Origin: Draconibacterium orientale
Lineage (GTDB): Bacteria > Bacteroidota > Bacteroidia > Bacteroidales > Prolixibacteraceae
Direction of reading: 5' to 3'
Assembly: GCF_000626635.1 (NCBI RefSeq)
Contig: NZ_CP007451.1
Location: 2,604,001 to 2,668,000 of the forward strand
DNA length: 64,000 nucleotides
Within the stretch, counting starts at the first letter, position 1; every line of letters begins with the position of its first letter. Of the stretch, positions 54,221 through 63,179 are shown piece by piece. The notes under the pieces were generated by a model. It worked only from the letters and a program-made list of their open reading frames with translations, was not told the DNA's origin and made no database searches. Both the position numbers and the translations under genes were made by a program.

Positions 54221-55330
54221 TTATTTGTCAGTTTGTAAGTGTAATAAGCCATCCTGATCGATCGAGATCATCAGGTTGTTGTTGGTTGTTAAAGTTGCGG
54301 TATAGGTTTTTCCCGAGGCCTTCATTTTCAGCAAAAAACCGGTGCTGTTTTCTTGTCCGGTTGCTTGAATACCAAGAGTGGCAAGGTCGTTACAGTATGT
54401 TTTGTGTTCATGCTGATAGTCGCGTTGAGCATAAAACACATGCCACAGGTGGCGGGCCAGCAATTCCGCTTCGGGTAGTTCAAATGAAGCGTGTGTAGAT
54501 TCCGGAGGTTCAGATGAAAACTGAATAAGTCCCCAGCGTTCGGGGAAGTGCATGTTTATCACCCCCTGCGGACTCCAAACCCAGTTGTCTTCCGGGATTA
54601 ATTCGCCGTCGTTGTTTGTTTTTCGCGTGTATTTCCCGTCGATTATTTCGGTTTGCCATTCAACGCGTGAAAAGTTAATCTTCCAAATATCGCCTGCCTC
54701 AGGTTGAATAAAATTACCGTCAGTGCTAAGCGATGAGAAAGGAATGGCCATTTCAATGCACCATTTTTTGTCGGTGTCGGTCGGGTTATTAAGCGTTCCA
54801 TCCACATAAACGGCACTTTCAAATCCTTTGGCGTTCCATTCAATATTGGGTTTACCACCGTTGCGATATGGTTTATCCAGAAACAGATCGAATAAGATAT
54901 TTTGGGCATTCACTTCAAATTCGTAGTAATTGTGCGTGTCGCCATCGGGGTCGATAAACACTTCAAAATCATTTTCGTGGTAAACAATCATATCCTGCTT
55001 ATCGTAATAAGCCCAAATGTGTTCCTCTTCCAGTTCGGCAAAAATGTACAGGTTATTGGCATCCCACAGCATTTTTATCCGTGTAGGGTAGGTGGGGTGA
55101 GGCATATGCTCGCCTTGAATATCCCGAAACTCCGATGTCCAGGCAGCATCCTGCCACGCCGGCTCGTTGGCTTGCCCGTCAATGTTTATGGTAGTGCTGG
55201 TTGGGCCGGCAACGTAGGTGTTGGGTAGTGTAAATAAGCGGGCATATTTGGCGGGAAACCCCTGCGCCGCTGAGCCCAAGTGGTTGATTGTAATAAGTGT
55301 GATGAGGAAGGTATTCCTGATAATTCGCAT
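54221..55330 (-). CDS. Exported CBM9-like (carbohydrate-binding) protein
   Basis: A 369-residue secreted protein: signal peptide NTFLITLITINHLGSAAQ, then a CBM9/DOMON-like beta sandwich at about 40-250 with INIDGQANEPAWQDA at the start, DANNLYIFAELEEEHIWA, DFEVFIDPDGD and YYEFEVNAQN. About 120 residues follow without a clear domain. It would bind sugar chains and act with the downstream GHL-type enzyme. Substrate unknown. Confidence 0.82.
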   Translation of the reverse strand: MRIIRNTFLITLITINHLGSAAQGFPAKYARLFTLPNTYVAGPTSTTINIDGQANEPAWQDAAWTSEFRDIQGEHMPHPTYPTRIKMLWDANNLYIFAELEEEHIWAYYDKQDMIVYHENDFEVFIDPDGDTHNYYEFEVNAQNILFDLFLDKPYRNGGKPNIEWNAKGFESAVYVDGTLNNPTDTDKKWCIEMAIPFSSLSTDGNFIQPEAGDIWKINFSRVEWQTEIIDGKYTRKTNNDGELIPEDNWVWSPQGVINMHFPERWGLIQFSSEPPESTHASFELPEAELLARHLWHVFYAQRDYQHEHKTYCNDLATLGIQATGQENSTGFLLKMKASGKTYTATLTTNNNLMISIDQDGLLHLQTDK

Positions 55331-55363
55331 AAATCAATCACTATTAATGTCGGATAATAACAA

Positions 55364-55371
55364 CAAAAATA
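55364..55371 (-). promoter_or_regulatory. -7 box of the CBM9/GHL operon
   Basis: Minus strand TATTTTTG, an exact match, 34 bases before the CBM9-like ATG. No clear -33 TTG. Confidence 0.45.
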
Positions 55372-55421
55372 TTGAAAAGATTATCAAGAATGCCTGGGCT
55401 TTCTAAAAAATTAAGAAAGGT

Positions 55422-55895
55422 TTATGCCATATTCACGTCGCGGGTTATATATTCGCCATAATCTTTAATGATGGGTTTGTATTGCTCGTGAAATAATTCG
55501 GATGTCACCATAAAATCGGCGGTAGAACGGTTCGATGCGGTAGGGATATTGTATAAAACCGTAATGCGCAGCAAGGCTTTTACGTCAACATCATGCGGTT
55601 GCGGCTGCATCGGATCCCAAAAGAAGATGAGCATATCAATATTTCCTTCGCAAATCATTGCTCCCAGTTGCTGGTCGCCACCCAGCGGCCCCGATTTCAG
55701 GCGGGTAACGGTTGGCGGCACAGTGCCATGTTTGTGGCAACTTTCAGCAAGTGCCTCTTCAACCATTTTTCCGGTTGTTCCGGTGCAGATCAGGTCGTGC
55801 TGGGCCAGTTCTTTCCAGTTGAACGACACCCATTCCATAATATCTTTTTTGCGGTTATCGTGTGCTACGATCGCTATATTTTTTTTCTTCTTCAT
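55422..55895 (-). CDS. mgsA: Methylglyoxal synthase
   Basis: A 157-residue enzyme converting dihydroxyacetone phosphate to methylglyoxal and phosphate, a glycolytic overflow valve. Family motifs are complete: IAIVAHDNRKKDI, CTGTTGKMV, SGPLGGDQQLGA with the catalytic Asp, and FFWDPMQPQPHDVDVKALLR. Length is standard. Its own promoter lies upstream. Confidence 0.95.
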   Translation of the reverse strand: MKKKKNIAIVAHDNRKKDIMEWVSFNWKELAQHDLICTGTTGKMVEEALAESCHKHGTVPPTVTRLKSGPLGGDQQLGAMICEGNIDMLIFFWDPMQPQPHDVDVKALLRITVLYNIPTASNRSTADFMVTSELFHEQYKPIIKDYGEYITRDVNMA

Positions 55896-55926
55896 TGTTT
55901 CATGTTTTGTTTCAATAGCTTTTCTA

Positions 55927-55952
55927 TTGAATAATTTTACTATTCAAAAGTA
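55927..55952 (-). promoter_or_regulatory. mgsA promoter box with adjoining inverted repeat
   Basis: Minus strand TACTTTTG (55952-55945), an exact -7 match, 50 bases before the ATG. Overlapping it, TTGAATA-ATTTTAC-TATTCAA (55927-55947) is a 7-base inverted repeat that could bind a regulator near the transcription start. Confidence 0.45.
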
Positions 55953-56188
55953 GATTGTTTTTTAAATAGAAAAACTAAAAACACATTTTATAACACAAAC
56001 TTAGCTCGAATTTAATTTCTGATGCTATTTCCACAGGGTGGCTTAGCGTTTGAGTAATACCGATGTGTAATCAGGATGAGCCTTATCTCATACAATTTCC
56101 GTTTTCAATCGGCATTAACTAACGTAATTCCCGTGTTTCGCTTAAGCTCACACTGAAAAGCAATTGGTTTAACCTTCTGAAATGCCAA

Positions 56189-57571
56189 TTACAAAAGGCT
56201 TTTCATTTCGTCAATCATTTGCCGAGCCAGCTTATCCGCTTCTTCGCTTGATTTGGCTTCGGCATAAATCCGGATGATCGGCTCAGTATTCGATTTACGC
56301 AAATGTACCCACGACTCCGCAAAATCGATTTTTACCCCGTCGGTTGCTGTTACCTCTTCGTGGGCATATTTTTCCTGCATTTTAACAAGAATATTATCTA
56401 CGTCGATTTCCGGAGTCAGCTCAATTTTATTTTTCGAGATAAAATAATCGGGGTAGGTTTTACGCAGCTCCGAACATTTTTTACCCGATTTTGCCAAATG
56501 AGAAAGGAAAAGTGCTGCTCCAACCAAAGCATCGCGACCGCTGTGACTGGCCGGATAAATAATTCCTCCGTTTCCTTCGCCACCAATTACAGCATTCGTT
56601 TCGCGCATTTTGGCCACAACATTCACCTCGCCAACTATTCCGGCAGCGTAACTCTGACCGTGTTTTTCGGTAACATCGCGCAGTGCACGGCTCGACGAAA
56701 GATTGGAAACCGTATTTCCCGGGGTCTGGCTCAAAACATAATCGGCAACAGCAACCAGCGTATATTCTTCGTTGAACATGCTGCCATCTTCGTTAATAAT
56801 TACCAGGCGGTCAACATCCGGATCGACCACAAAACCCACATCAACTTTATTCTTGCTGATAATTTCTGCGGTTTCTACCAGGTTTTCAGGAATTGGCTCC
56901 GGAGTGTGAGCAAAATGACCGGTTGGTTCGCAGTTTATTTCTACTATGTTTTCGATGTCGAGTGCTTTAAAAAGCGCGGGCATGGCAACGCCACCAACCG
57001 AATTTACGGCATCGACAGCCACCGAGAACCTGGCTTTTTTTATGGCTTCCACGTCTACCAAATCGAGGTTAAGTACGTGTTGCACATGAATATCGGTGTA
57101 GTCTTTTTCTGCCACAGTTCCCAGGTCATCCACTTCCGCAAAGCTGAAATCTTCTGCATCGGCCAATGCCAGTACTTTTGCGCCTTCTGCTGCATCAAGA
57201 AATTCGCCTGCGGAATTCAGGAGCTTTAAGGCATTCCATTGTTTTGGATTATGACTGGCTGTGAGGATAATTCCACCATCAGCTTTTTCTTCGGTAACGG
57301 CAATTTCTGTGGTTGGAGTGGTTGCCAGCCCGATATTCACCACGTTACATCCCATTCCGGTGAGTGTTGAAACAACGATTGATGCAACCATTTCGCCCGA
57401 AATGCGTGCGTCGCGTCCAACTACTACGGTAATTTTTTCTTTGTTTGCTTTTTCTTTAGCCCAGGTGGCGTAAGCTGCTGTAAATTTAACTACGTCAAGC
57501 GGGCTTAAGCCTTCGCCCGGTTTTCCTCCGATGGTACCTCGTATTCCCGAGATTGATTTTATTAAAGTCAT
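56189..57571 (-). CDS. glmM: Phosphoglucosamine mutase
   Basis: A 460-residue alpha-D-phosphohexomutase. The phosphoserine loop is TASHNPKQWNALKLL (S106) and the metal loop DPDVDRLVI; the phosphate-binding end is RKSNTEPIIRIYAEA. It converts glucosamine 6-phosphate to the 1-phosphate for UDP-GlcNAc and cell-wall precursors. A phosphomannomutase/phosphoglucomutase role cannot be ruled out by sequence. Preceded by a 507-base spacer with short repeats. Confidence 0.9.
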   Translation of the reverse strand: MTLIKSISGIRGTIGGKPGEGLSPLDVVKFTAAYATWAKEKANKEKITVVVGRDARISGEMVASIVVSTLTGMGCNVVNIGLATTPTTEIAVTEEKADGGIILTASHNPKQWNALKLLNSAGEFLDAAEGAKVLALADAEDFSFAEVDDLGTVAEKDYTDIHVQHVLNLDLVDVEAIKKARFSVAVDAVNSVGGVAMPALFKALDIENIVEINCEPTGHFAHTPEPIPENLVETAEIISKNKVDVGFVVDPDVDRLVIINEDGSMFNEEYTLVAVADYVLSQTPGNTVSNLSSSRALRDVTEKHGQSYAAGIVGEVNVVAKMRETNAVIGGEGNGGIIYPASHSGRDALVGAALFLSHLAKSGKKCSELRKTYPDYFISKNKIELTPEIDVDNILVKMQEKYAHEEVTATDGVKIDFAESWVHLRKSNTEPIIRIYAEAKSSEEADKLARQMIDEMKSLL

Positions 57572-57681
57572 AATTAATGTTCAGTTTGAGCTGTAAAGAT
57601 AAAAAGTCAATCCTGAATATCGATGCTAATACGATAAAACCAGCCAATATTTTGGAAGAATGTGCTTGGATTGATGTGATG

Positions 57682-57744
57682 TTGGATGCTGGATGTTGGA
57701 TGCTGGATGCTGGATACTGGATGCTGGATACTTGATACTTGATG
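57682..57744. repeat. Heptanucleotide microsatellite, array 1
   Basis: Nine consecutive 7-base units of the form yTGGATG, CTGGATA or CTTGATA. It lies in the 507-base spacer between glmM and the sigma-linked membrane protein gene. The spacer holds no convincing gene; a CGAGGGGAGCTCCC piece near 57885 is a further palindromic fragment. Confidence 0.9.
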
Positions 57745-57965
57745 CTGACCTTTCCTAAAATAGCTTTGCAAGCATTCAGCCTTACCCTTTTGTCTGCCGA
57801 CATTTTCCCTTACAAAGGGAAAACCATTCTGATTTAGTGCCTCAATTTTAACTGAAAAGCTGCTGGTAACCGGCTCCCTTTTTCGAGGGGAGCTCCCGAA
57901 GGGTGAGGGGTAGAGATTAAAAATGCAGGGTTCTCGCCGAAGTCGATGGGTGGTTCTGTAATTTG

Positions 57966-58000
57966 CTGGATACTGGATACTGGATACTGGATACTGGATG
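57966..58000. repeat. Heptanucleotide microsatellite, array 2
   Basis: Five CTGGATA/CTGGATG units, the same motif as array 1, 220 bases away. Confidence 0.9.
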
Positions 58001-58078
58001 CTTGAAACTCGTTACCTGGTGATAAAGACCGTAAACTCCATGCGCTCTGCGCTTTGCTCCATGCAAAGACTATGGTAA

Positions 58079-58756
58079 TTATTCCAATTCTTCCAGTTCG
58101 CGCAGTGTGGCCTTTAATTTTTTAATGTAGTTGCCATACAATTTGCGAAATCCCCAGCGAAGGAAAAGAAATATGGCACCACCAAACAAAACAACAATCA
58201 GAACCGAAATTAAAACTGCTAAAATAAGTTTACTTGTTTCGATATCTGTGAATTGAAGGCCTTGAAGTTCTGCACTGTGATTTAACCCTTCATACATACC
58301 GGTTGTAAATGCTGATGCCATTGCCAATAACAAACTAGCCAAAGCGAGGTAAAACAGGCGTTGATAAAGGGTTAGTGTTTCAATAATTTTCTTTAATGTG
58401 CCTTTTATATCGCAAGAAACATCACATTGTTTTTTCACCCGGTAATATTTAAAAACAAAATACAGGAAAGTAGTAACGATAAGCACATTGCCAAAAACGG
58501 CTAAATATAGTACCCAGTTTGGAATAGGCATTTCGCTGTAGTATTTTTCAATTGTTTCGGGCGAAAAAATTAAATCATCGAAAGTAAATAACAGAATCAA
58601 TCCCAACAATACCACAAATCCTATTTTTATGTTCCGGTCGATCCGGTCCATCAGGCTTTTGGTACGTTTACTGAGCATAGTATGCAACTGGTTTTCATCC
58701 AGTTCTTTGGAGGGGGTAATTTTGCTCCATGTTTTTTTCAGCTCCTTTAATTCCAT
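58079..58756 (-). CDS. Membrane protein paired with ECF sigma factor (second module)
   Basis: A 225-residue protein with the same plan as the one at 32.4 kb: a short soluble N-terminus (LKELKKTWSKITPSKELDENQ), four hydrophobic segments and a charged C-terminus (KLKATLRELEELE). Sequence similarity to its counterpart is low outside the N-terminal LKxxW pattern. It follows the sigma gene by 5 bases and may bind or sense for it. Confidence 0.8.
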   Translation of the reverse strand: MELKELKKTWSKITPSKELDENQLHTMLSKRTKSLMDRIDRNIKIGFVVLLGLILLFTFDDLIFSPETIEKYYSEMPIPNWVLYLAVFGNVLIVTTFLYFVFKYYRVKKQCDVSCDIKGTLKKIIETLTLYQRLFYLALASLLLAMASAFTTGMYEGLNHSAELQGLQFTDIETSKLILAVLISVLIVVLFGGAIFLFLRWGFRKLYGNYIKKLKATLRELEELE

Positions 58757-58761
58757 AACTA

Positions 58762-59250
58762 CTACTCTTCGGTTACCATCAGCTTCTTTAGCTTCCTTTT
58801 AATCCGGTTCATTTTTACCCGCACATAGTTTTGGGTAATTCCGGTAATTTCAGCAATTTCCTCGTACTTTTTGTTTTCGAGGTACAGCAGCACAATCGAT
58901 TTTTCGATTCCGGTAAGCTGCTGAATGGCTTTGTGCAATACTTTTATATTCTCTTCGGTTTCGGTATCGTACCTCTCATCTTCAATCTGAAAATTTTCGT
59001 ACGTCAGGCTGCTTTGGTCAGGTCTTCTTTTACTTTTTTTGAACGAAGTAATAGCGGTATTCAGTGCCACACGATACATCCATGTAGAAACCTTTGATTC
59101 TCTTCTGAAATTGGGGTACGACTTCCAAAGCTGTACTACAATTTCCTGAAAGAGATCATTCCGGTCATCTTCCGTGTCGCAATAAATATTGCATACTTTG
59201 TGGATGATGCCCTGGTTCTTCCGGATGATGTGTAAGAATTCCTTTTCCAA
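58762..59250 (-). CDS. ECF-type RNA polymerase sigma factor (second)
   Basis: A 162-residue ECF sigma factor. Region 2 DLFQEIVVQLWKSYPNFRRE and STWMYRVALNTAITSFKKSK, region 4 KYEEIAEITGITQNYVRVKM. It shares whole motifs with the factor at 33.2 kb, indicating duplication of a sigma/membrane-protein module. Regulon unknown. Confidence 0.93.
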   Translation of the reverse strand: MEKEFLHIIRKNQGIIHKVCNIYCDTEDDRNDLFQEIVVQLWKSYPNFRRESKVSTWMYRVALNTAITSFKKSKRRPDQSSLTYENFQIEDERYDTETEENIKVLHKAIQQLTGIEKSIVLLYLENKKYEEIAEITGITQNYVRVKMNRIKRKLKKLMVTEE

Positions 59251-59398
59251 AATCGGTTTATTAGTAACTGGTTGAGAGAATAATTACAATTGATGGTTAA
59301 CAAACAGCTATAGTTTTTATTCGAGAAAAGGAAGTTTGAAGTCCGGAGTTGAATAAGCATTTCTTCCGACTTCGGGCTTCAGCCTTCCAACTGCTTTG

Positions 59399-60331
59399 TT
59401 ACATCATTTTTAAAAATTTCACCTCTTTTTCGGTAAGAACCCGCCATTTTCCACGTGGTAAATTCTTTTTGGTGAGACCGGCAAAAAGTACCCGGTCGAG
59501 TTTTTTTACGCGGTAACCAAAGTGCTCGAAAATACGACGAACAATGCGGTTTTTCCCTGAATGAATTTCGATTCCTACCTCTGTTTTATCATCGGTAATG
59601 TAGCTAATGGCGTCGGCAGCAATAGGGCCGTCTTCCAGCTCAATTCCTGCGGCAATCATATCCATGTGCCCGCGCTCAACCGGTTTATCGAGCGTAACCT
59701 GATATACCTTCTTTTTGTTGTGTTTTGGGTGCGTCAGTTTTTTCGAAAGATCGCCGTCGTTGGTAAACAGCAACAAGCCGGTTGTGTTTCTGTCCAGTCG
59801 GCCAACCGGGTAAACGCGCTCTTCGCAAGCGTCTTTTATCAGGTCCATCACAATTTTATCGGCATGCGGATCGTCGGTGGTGGTCACATAATCTTTTGGT
59901 TTATTCAGCAGGATATACACTTTGCGCTCGGCTTCAATTTTTCGTCCGTCAAAACGAACTTCGTCGCCTGGCAGCACCCGTGTTCCCAGCTCAGTAATAA
60001 TTTTTCCGTTAATGGTTACCGCTCCGGCACCGATGAAAGTATCGGCTTCGCGGCGCGAGCAAACACCGGCATTGGCGATGAAACGGTTCAGGCGCATTCC
60101 TTCGGCCGAAAGCGTTTTTAATTTTGGCCTTGGTCCGGCAGCTTCTTTTTTCTTTTCAGCTGCTTTGCCATAATTTTTCCGGGGCTTGAATTCTTTTTTA
60201 GGTTCCGATTTTTCAACCACCCGCGATTTTCCAATTCGTTTTCCTGAAGGTGCCTTCACCGAACGTTTTGACGAATTGCCGGATGATTTACCTTGTGAAC
60301 TGCCCCGGTTGCTGTTGTTATTCTTGCGCAT
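59399..60331 (-). CDS. rluB: RluB/RsuA-type pseudouridine synthase
   Basis: A 310-residue enzyme. The first ~75 residues are a basic, Ser/Lys/Arg-rich disordered tail (NSNRGSSQGKSSGNSSKRS), then an S4 RNA-binding domain (MRLNRFIANAGVCSRREAD) and the catalytic domain with the Asp in PVGRLDRNTTGLLLFTNDGD. It isomerises a uridine in rRNA, most likely in the 23S rRNA. The N-terminal tail is much longer than in E. coli and may help RNA binding. Confidence 0.9.
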   Translation of the reverse strand: MRKNNNSNRGSSQGKSSGNSSKRSVKAPSGKRIGKSRVVEKSEPKKEFKPRKNYGKAAEKKKEAAGPRPKLKTLSAEGMRLNRFIANAGVCSRREADTFIGAGAVTINGKIITELGTRVLPGDEVRFDGRKIEAERKVYILLNKPKDYVTTTDDPHADKIVMDLIKDACEERVYPVGRLDRNTTGLLLFTNDGDLSKKLTHPKHNKKKVYQVTLDKPVERGHMDMIAAGIELEDGPIAADAISYITDDKTEVGIEIHSGKNRIVRRIFEHFGYRVKKLDRVLFAGLTKKNLPRGKWRVLTEKEVKFLKMM

Positions 60332-60348
60332 TGCTAAATTATTTTGTG

Positions 60349-60356
60349 CAAAGATC
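60349..60356 (-). promoter_or_regulatory. Near-consensus -7 box of rluB
   Basis: Minus strand GATCTTTG, one base from TAnnTTTG, 18 bases before the ATG. Confidence 0.35.
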
Positions 60357-60430
60357 GCTAAATTTTCTGATTTGGAATTTTATTTGCGACAATTCACGTA
60401 AATTCGGAGATCAAACATAAAATTTAAGCT

Positions 60431-61201
60431 ATGAATTCGCATGAAATTGATTATAAGATCATCGGGCACGATGTTCAGTTGGTTGAAATTGAGTTAGATC
60501 CGGCCGAAACGGTAATTGCCGAAGCCGGAGCCATGTTGTACATGGAAGATGGTATTGATTTTCAGGCCCGAATGGGAGATGGATCAAATCCGCGAGCCGG
60601 TTTTTTTGATAAGGTATTATCTGCCGGATCGCGTTTGATTAGTGGCGAGTCGCTGTTTCTTACGCATTTTACCAATCAGGGCTGGGGGAAAAAGCACGTG
60701 GCATTTTCGGCGCCTTATCCGGGAACCATTATTCCCTTGAATCTTCCTGATTTTGGTGGAAGAGTTATCGTACAAAAAGATGCTTTTTTGTGTGCAGCAT
60801 TGGGCACAAAAATCTCGATAACGTTTAACCGTAAACTGGGTGCCGGATTTTTTGGTGGCGAAGGATTTATCCTTCAGCAGCTGGATGGCGATGGAAAAGC
60901 TTTTATCCACGCCGGAGGAATCGTAATTGAAAAACAGCTGAACAACGAAACTTTGCGTGTTGATACCGGTTGTATTGTTGGTTTCGAAACTTCGATAGAT
61001 TACAGTATTGAACAGGCAGGTGGTTTACGCTCGATGGTTTTTGGTGGCGAAGGATTATTTCTGGCCACTTTACGCGGAACCGGAAAAGTGTGGTTGCAAA
61101 GTATGCCAATTCGTAAATTAATTGCTGAATTATCGCCCGCAGGAGGAAATGCCCGAAAAGAAGCGCGCGGTGGTCTGCTCGACAACTTGCTGGAAGGATA
61201 G
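60431..61201 (+). CDS. AIM24/TIGR00266 family protein
   Basis: A 256-residue beta-rich protein of the TIGR00266/AIM24 family ([65 protein letters not shown]-like end). The fold is a beta-sandwich; homologues occur from bacteria to mitochondria, and the function is not established. Cytoplasmic, monocistronic. Confidence 0.88.
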   Translation: MNSHEIDYKIIGHDVQLVEIELDPAETVIAEAGAMLYMEDGIDFQARMGDGSNPRAGFFDKVLSAGSRLISGESLFLTHFTNQGWGKKHVAFSAPYPGTIIPLNLPDFGGRVIVQKDAFLCAALGTKISITFNRKLGAGFFGGEGFILQQLDGDGKAFIHAGGIVIEKQLNNETLRVDTGCIVGFETSIDYSIEQAGGLRSMVFGGEGLFLATLRGTGKVWLQSMPIRKLIAELSPAGGNARKEARGGLLDNLLEG

Positions 61202-61274
61202 TTTCAGTGTTCAGTCTCAGTTTTCAGTTAGAAATTAAACCAACTGTTGACTGGGACTGAAAACTGTGAACTTT

Positions 61275-62597
61275 CTAAACCACTCCGGGGATACTAATTC
61301 CTTTAAGTTTTCGGTACAGGTCGAGGGCAAAAATGTCGGTCATTCCCGATACGAAATCAACTACCGATTGAATTTTCAGATACACCGAATCATCGTCGGT
61401 TGTGTACTGGCCGGGTAGCAGCGACAATATTTTCTGACTGTATTTGTCTTTTTTGTCGGTATTCATAATGGCATCAACAAACTCTTCCAACAACGTGCCG
61501 ATAATTTTATAACCTGCTATTTCAATTTCAACAACCGAGCGGTGTGCATAAATCTCGCTGAACGAAATGCGCTGCACTTCTTTCATGGCGGCGGCTTGCT
61601 TTTCCGGAAGCTGATCGATAAGGCTGCCGGTGAAAGTCCCGGCCATAATGGCATCGTAATTAGCTTTAAAAATATCAATGCAACGGTAAATCAACTCACC
61701 TATCACGTTGGCACGTAGGTAACTTATTTGTTCGTTTATGTCGCTTACCTGGGTAAAGGTTTTCTCAAAACGTTCAATGCGCTCTTCAGCAAAGAAATTC
61801 TGGAAAAGACTCCGAATGCGGTCGTAGTTTAAAATGCCCAGTTTAAAAGCATCTTCCAGGTCCATAATCTGGTAGCAAATATCGTCGGCAGCCTCCACCA
61901 GGTACACCAGCGGATGACGGGCAAAACTTCCATTTTCGCGTTGTGCAATTCCCAGTTCAGTGGCAATGCGGTAGTAATTTTCTTTGTCCGACTGGAAAAA
62001 ACCAAATTTGGGTTTGGTAGCTTTTACCGACTCGTACGGGTATTTTACAATGCTGGCCAGCGTTGAGTAAGTTAAGGCAAAACCACCCTCGCGTTTGCCG
62101 TTAAACTGGTGGGTGAGTGTGCGAAAAGCGTTGGCATTTCCATCAAAACAGGTAAAATCTTTCCATTCGCCTTCCGAAAGTTGGTCTTTGAATTTCTGGC
62201 CGCTTGCTTTGTTAAAATAGTTTGAAATGGCGGCTTCGCCCGAGTGTCCGAACGGCGGATTTCCCAAATCGTGGGCCAGACAAGCTGTTGAAACGATCGT
62301 TCCAATTTCGTGGATCAGCGGGTTATCCTGATGGATTTCCAACAGGTATTCCGACAATAAATTACCGAGAGAGCGGCCAACACTGGCTACCTCCAGACTG
62401 TGCGTAAGGCGGTTGTGCACAAAAATATGTTCGGGCAGCGGGAAAACCTGCGTTTTATTTTGCATCCGGCGAAATGGCGACGAGAAAATAATCCGGTCGT
62501 AATCGCGCTGAAACTGCGTGCGGTCTTCGTTTGTTACGGGGCCTAAGGTGCCTTTGCTGCCCAGTCGTTTGGGCGAAAGTAGGGTGTTCCAATTCAT
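61275..62597 (-). CDS. dgt: dGTP triphosphohydrolase (dGTPase)
   Basis: A 440-residue HD-domain enzyme, converting dGTP to deoxyguanosine and triphosphate. Metal ligands are in RLTHSLEVASVGRSL and CLAHDLGNPPFGHSGE, and a later HP...DDICYQIMDLED segment. The start MNWNTLLSPKRLGSKG at 62597 is chosen; the open frame goes on to 62684 but that extension has no family similarity. It would control nucleotide pools or limit phage DNA synthesis. Confidence 0.9.
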   Translation of the reverse strand: MNWNTLLSPKRLGSKGTLGPVTNEDRTQFQRDYDRIIFSSPFRRMQNKTQVFPLPEHIFVHNRLTHSLEVASVGRSLGNLLSEYLLEIHQDNPLIHEIGTIVSTACLAHDLGNPPFGHSGEAAISNYFNKASGQKFKDQLSEGEWKDFTCFDGNANAFRTLTHQFNGKREGGFALTYSTLASIVKYPYESVKATKPKFGFFQSDKENYYRIATELGIAQRENGSFARHPLVYLVEAADDICYQIMDLEDAFKLGILNYDRIRSLFQNFFAEERIERFEKTFTQVSDINEQISYLRANVIGELIYRCIDIFKANYDAIMAGTFTGSLIDQLPEKQAAAMKEVQRISFSEIYAHRSVVEIEIAGYKIIGTLLEEFVDAIMNTDKKDKYSQKILSLLPGQYTTDDDSVYLKIQSVVDFVSGMTDIFALDLYRKLKGISIPGVV

Positions 62598-62697
62598 AAT
62601 CTCAAAAAATTCTTGCACGAATGTATAAGAAATTATGGTTCGCATGAAATTTTTGAAGGAGCAAGCATATAAAATGTTATCCAATTAAAAGAAACAA

Positions 62698-63170
62698 ATT
62701 TTTGTCTTATCAGACGGATTTTACTATTTGTCTTGACACAAATAGTAAACACAAAAGTCAAGGCTGCGTCCGCTTCTCTCGGAAAAGCTACGCGATGACT
62801 GCTAAAATTCCTGAAACTCGTCGTACCTCCTCAAACAACAGTAATTTTTTAACGCCATCACCGCTTGTTTTCCGGCTCACCGGACGAGGCCAGGCTTCGA
62901 TGTTACTGCAGTGGACGGCCTCTTTTGGTCGTTGCCTGGAGTTGAAGTGAAACCTTAATGAGAGCGGGAAGCTCCGAGGAATCGAGGAGATCACCCGTCC
63001 GAATTTAGGTTTTACAAAACGTAAGGGAAGGACTAAAAGCAGCCTTGAATTTTCTGCTTCGTCTTTGCTTCAAGGCAAAGATGAAGGCCGCCGGCAGGCA
63101 GAAAGTTCAATCGATTTGGAGGCGTTTCAAAATTATAATCCACCTGATTTTCCTATGGGGTAAAATTCTT
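62698..63170. other. Gene-free structured island upstream of trkH
   Basis: No convincing gene. The region is full of inverted repeats: a perfect 12-base pair TTTACTATTTGT/ACAAATAGTAAA around 6 bases (62720-62749), GAGGCC/GGCCTC (62886-62922) and a nested pair at 63045-63110. Its base composition is more G+C-rich in the middle than neighbouring spacers. It may be a dispersed repeat or the shell of a mobile element. Confidence 0.55.
63045..63110. repeat. Nested inverted repeat
   Basis: TTGAATTTTCTGC (63045-63057) pairs with GCAGAAAGTTCAA (63098-63110) with one mismatch, and inside it TCTTTGC-TTCAAG-GCAAAGA forms a perfect second stem. Confidence 0.75.
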
Positions 63171-63179
63171 GAACTCTCC

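Noticed and set aside
53238-54257. A 339-codon rightward frame
   Set aside because: Exactly antisense to the GHL-type hydrolase, which has a signal peptide, motifs and an operon partner.
56303-57229. A 308-codon rightward frame
   Set aside because: Antisense to glmM, composition unlike a protein, no start signal.
62788-62994. A 68-codon leftward ORF in the second island
   Set aside because: No promoter, no family, composition typical of translated repeats; considered part of the structured element.
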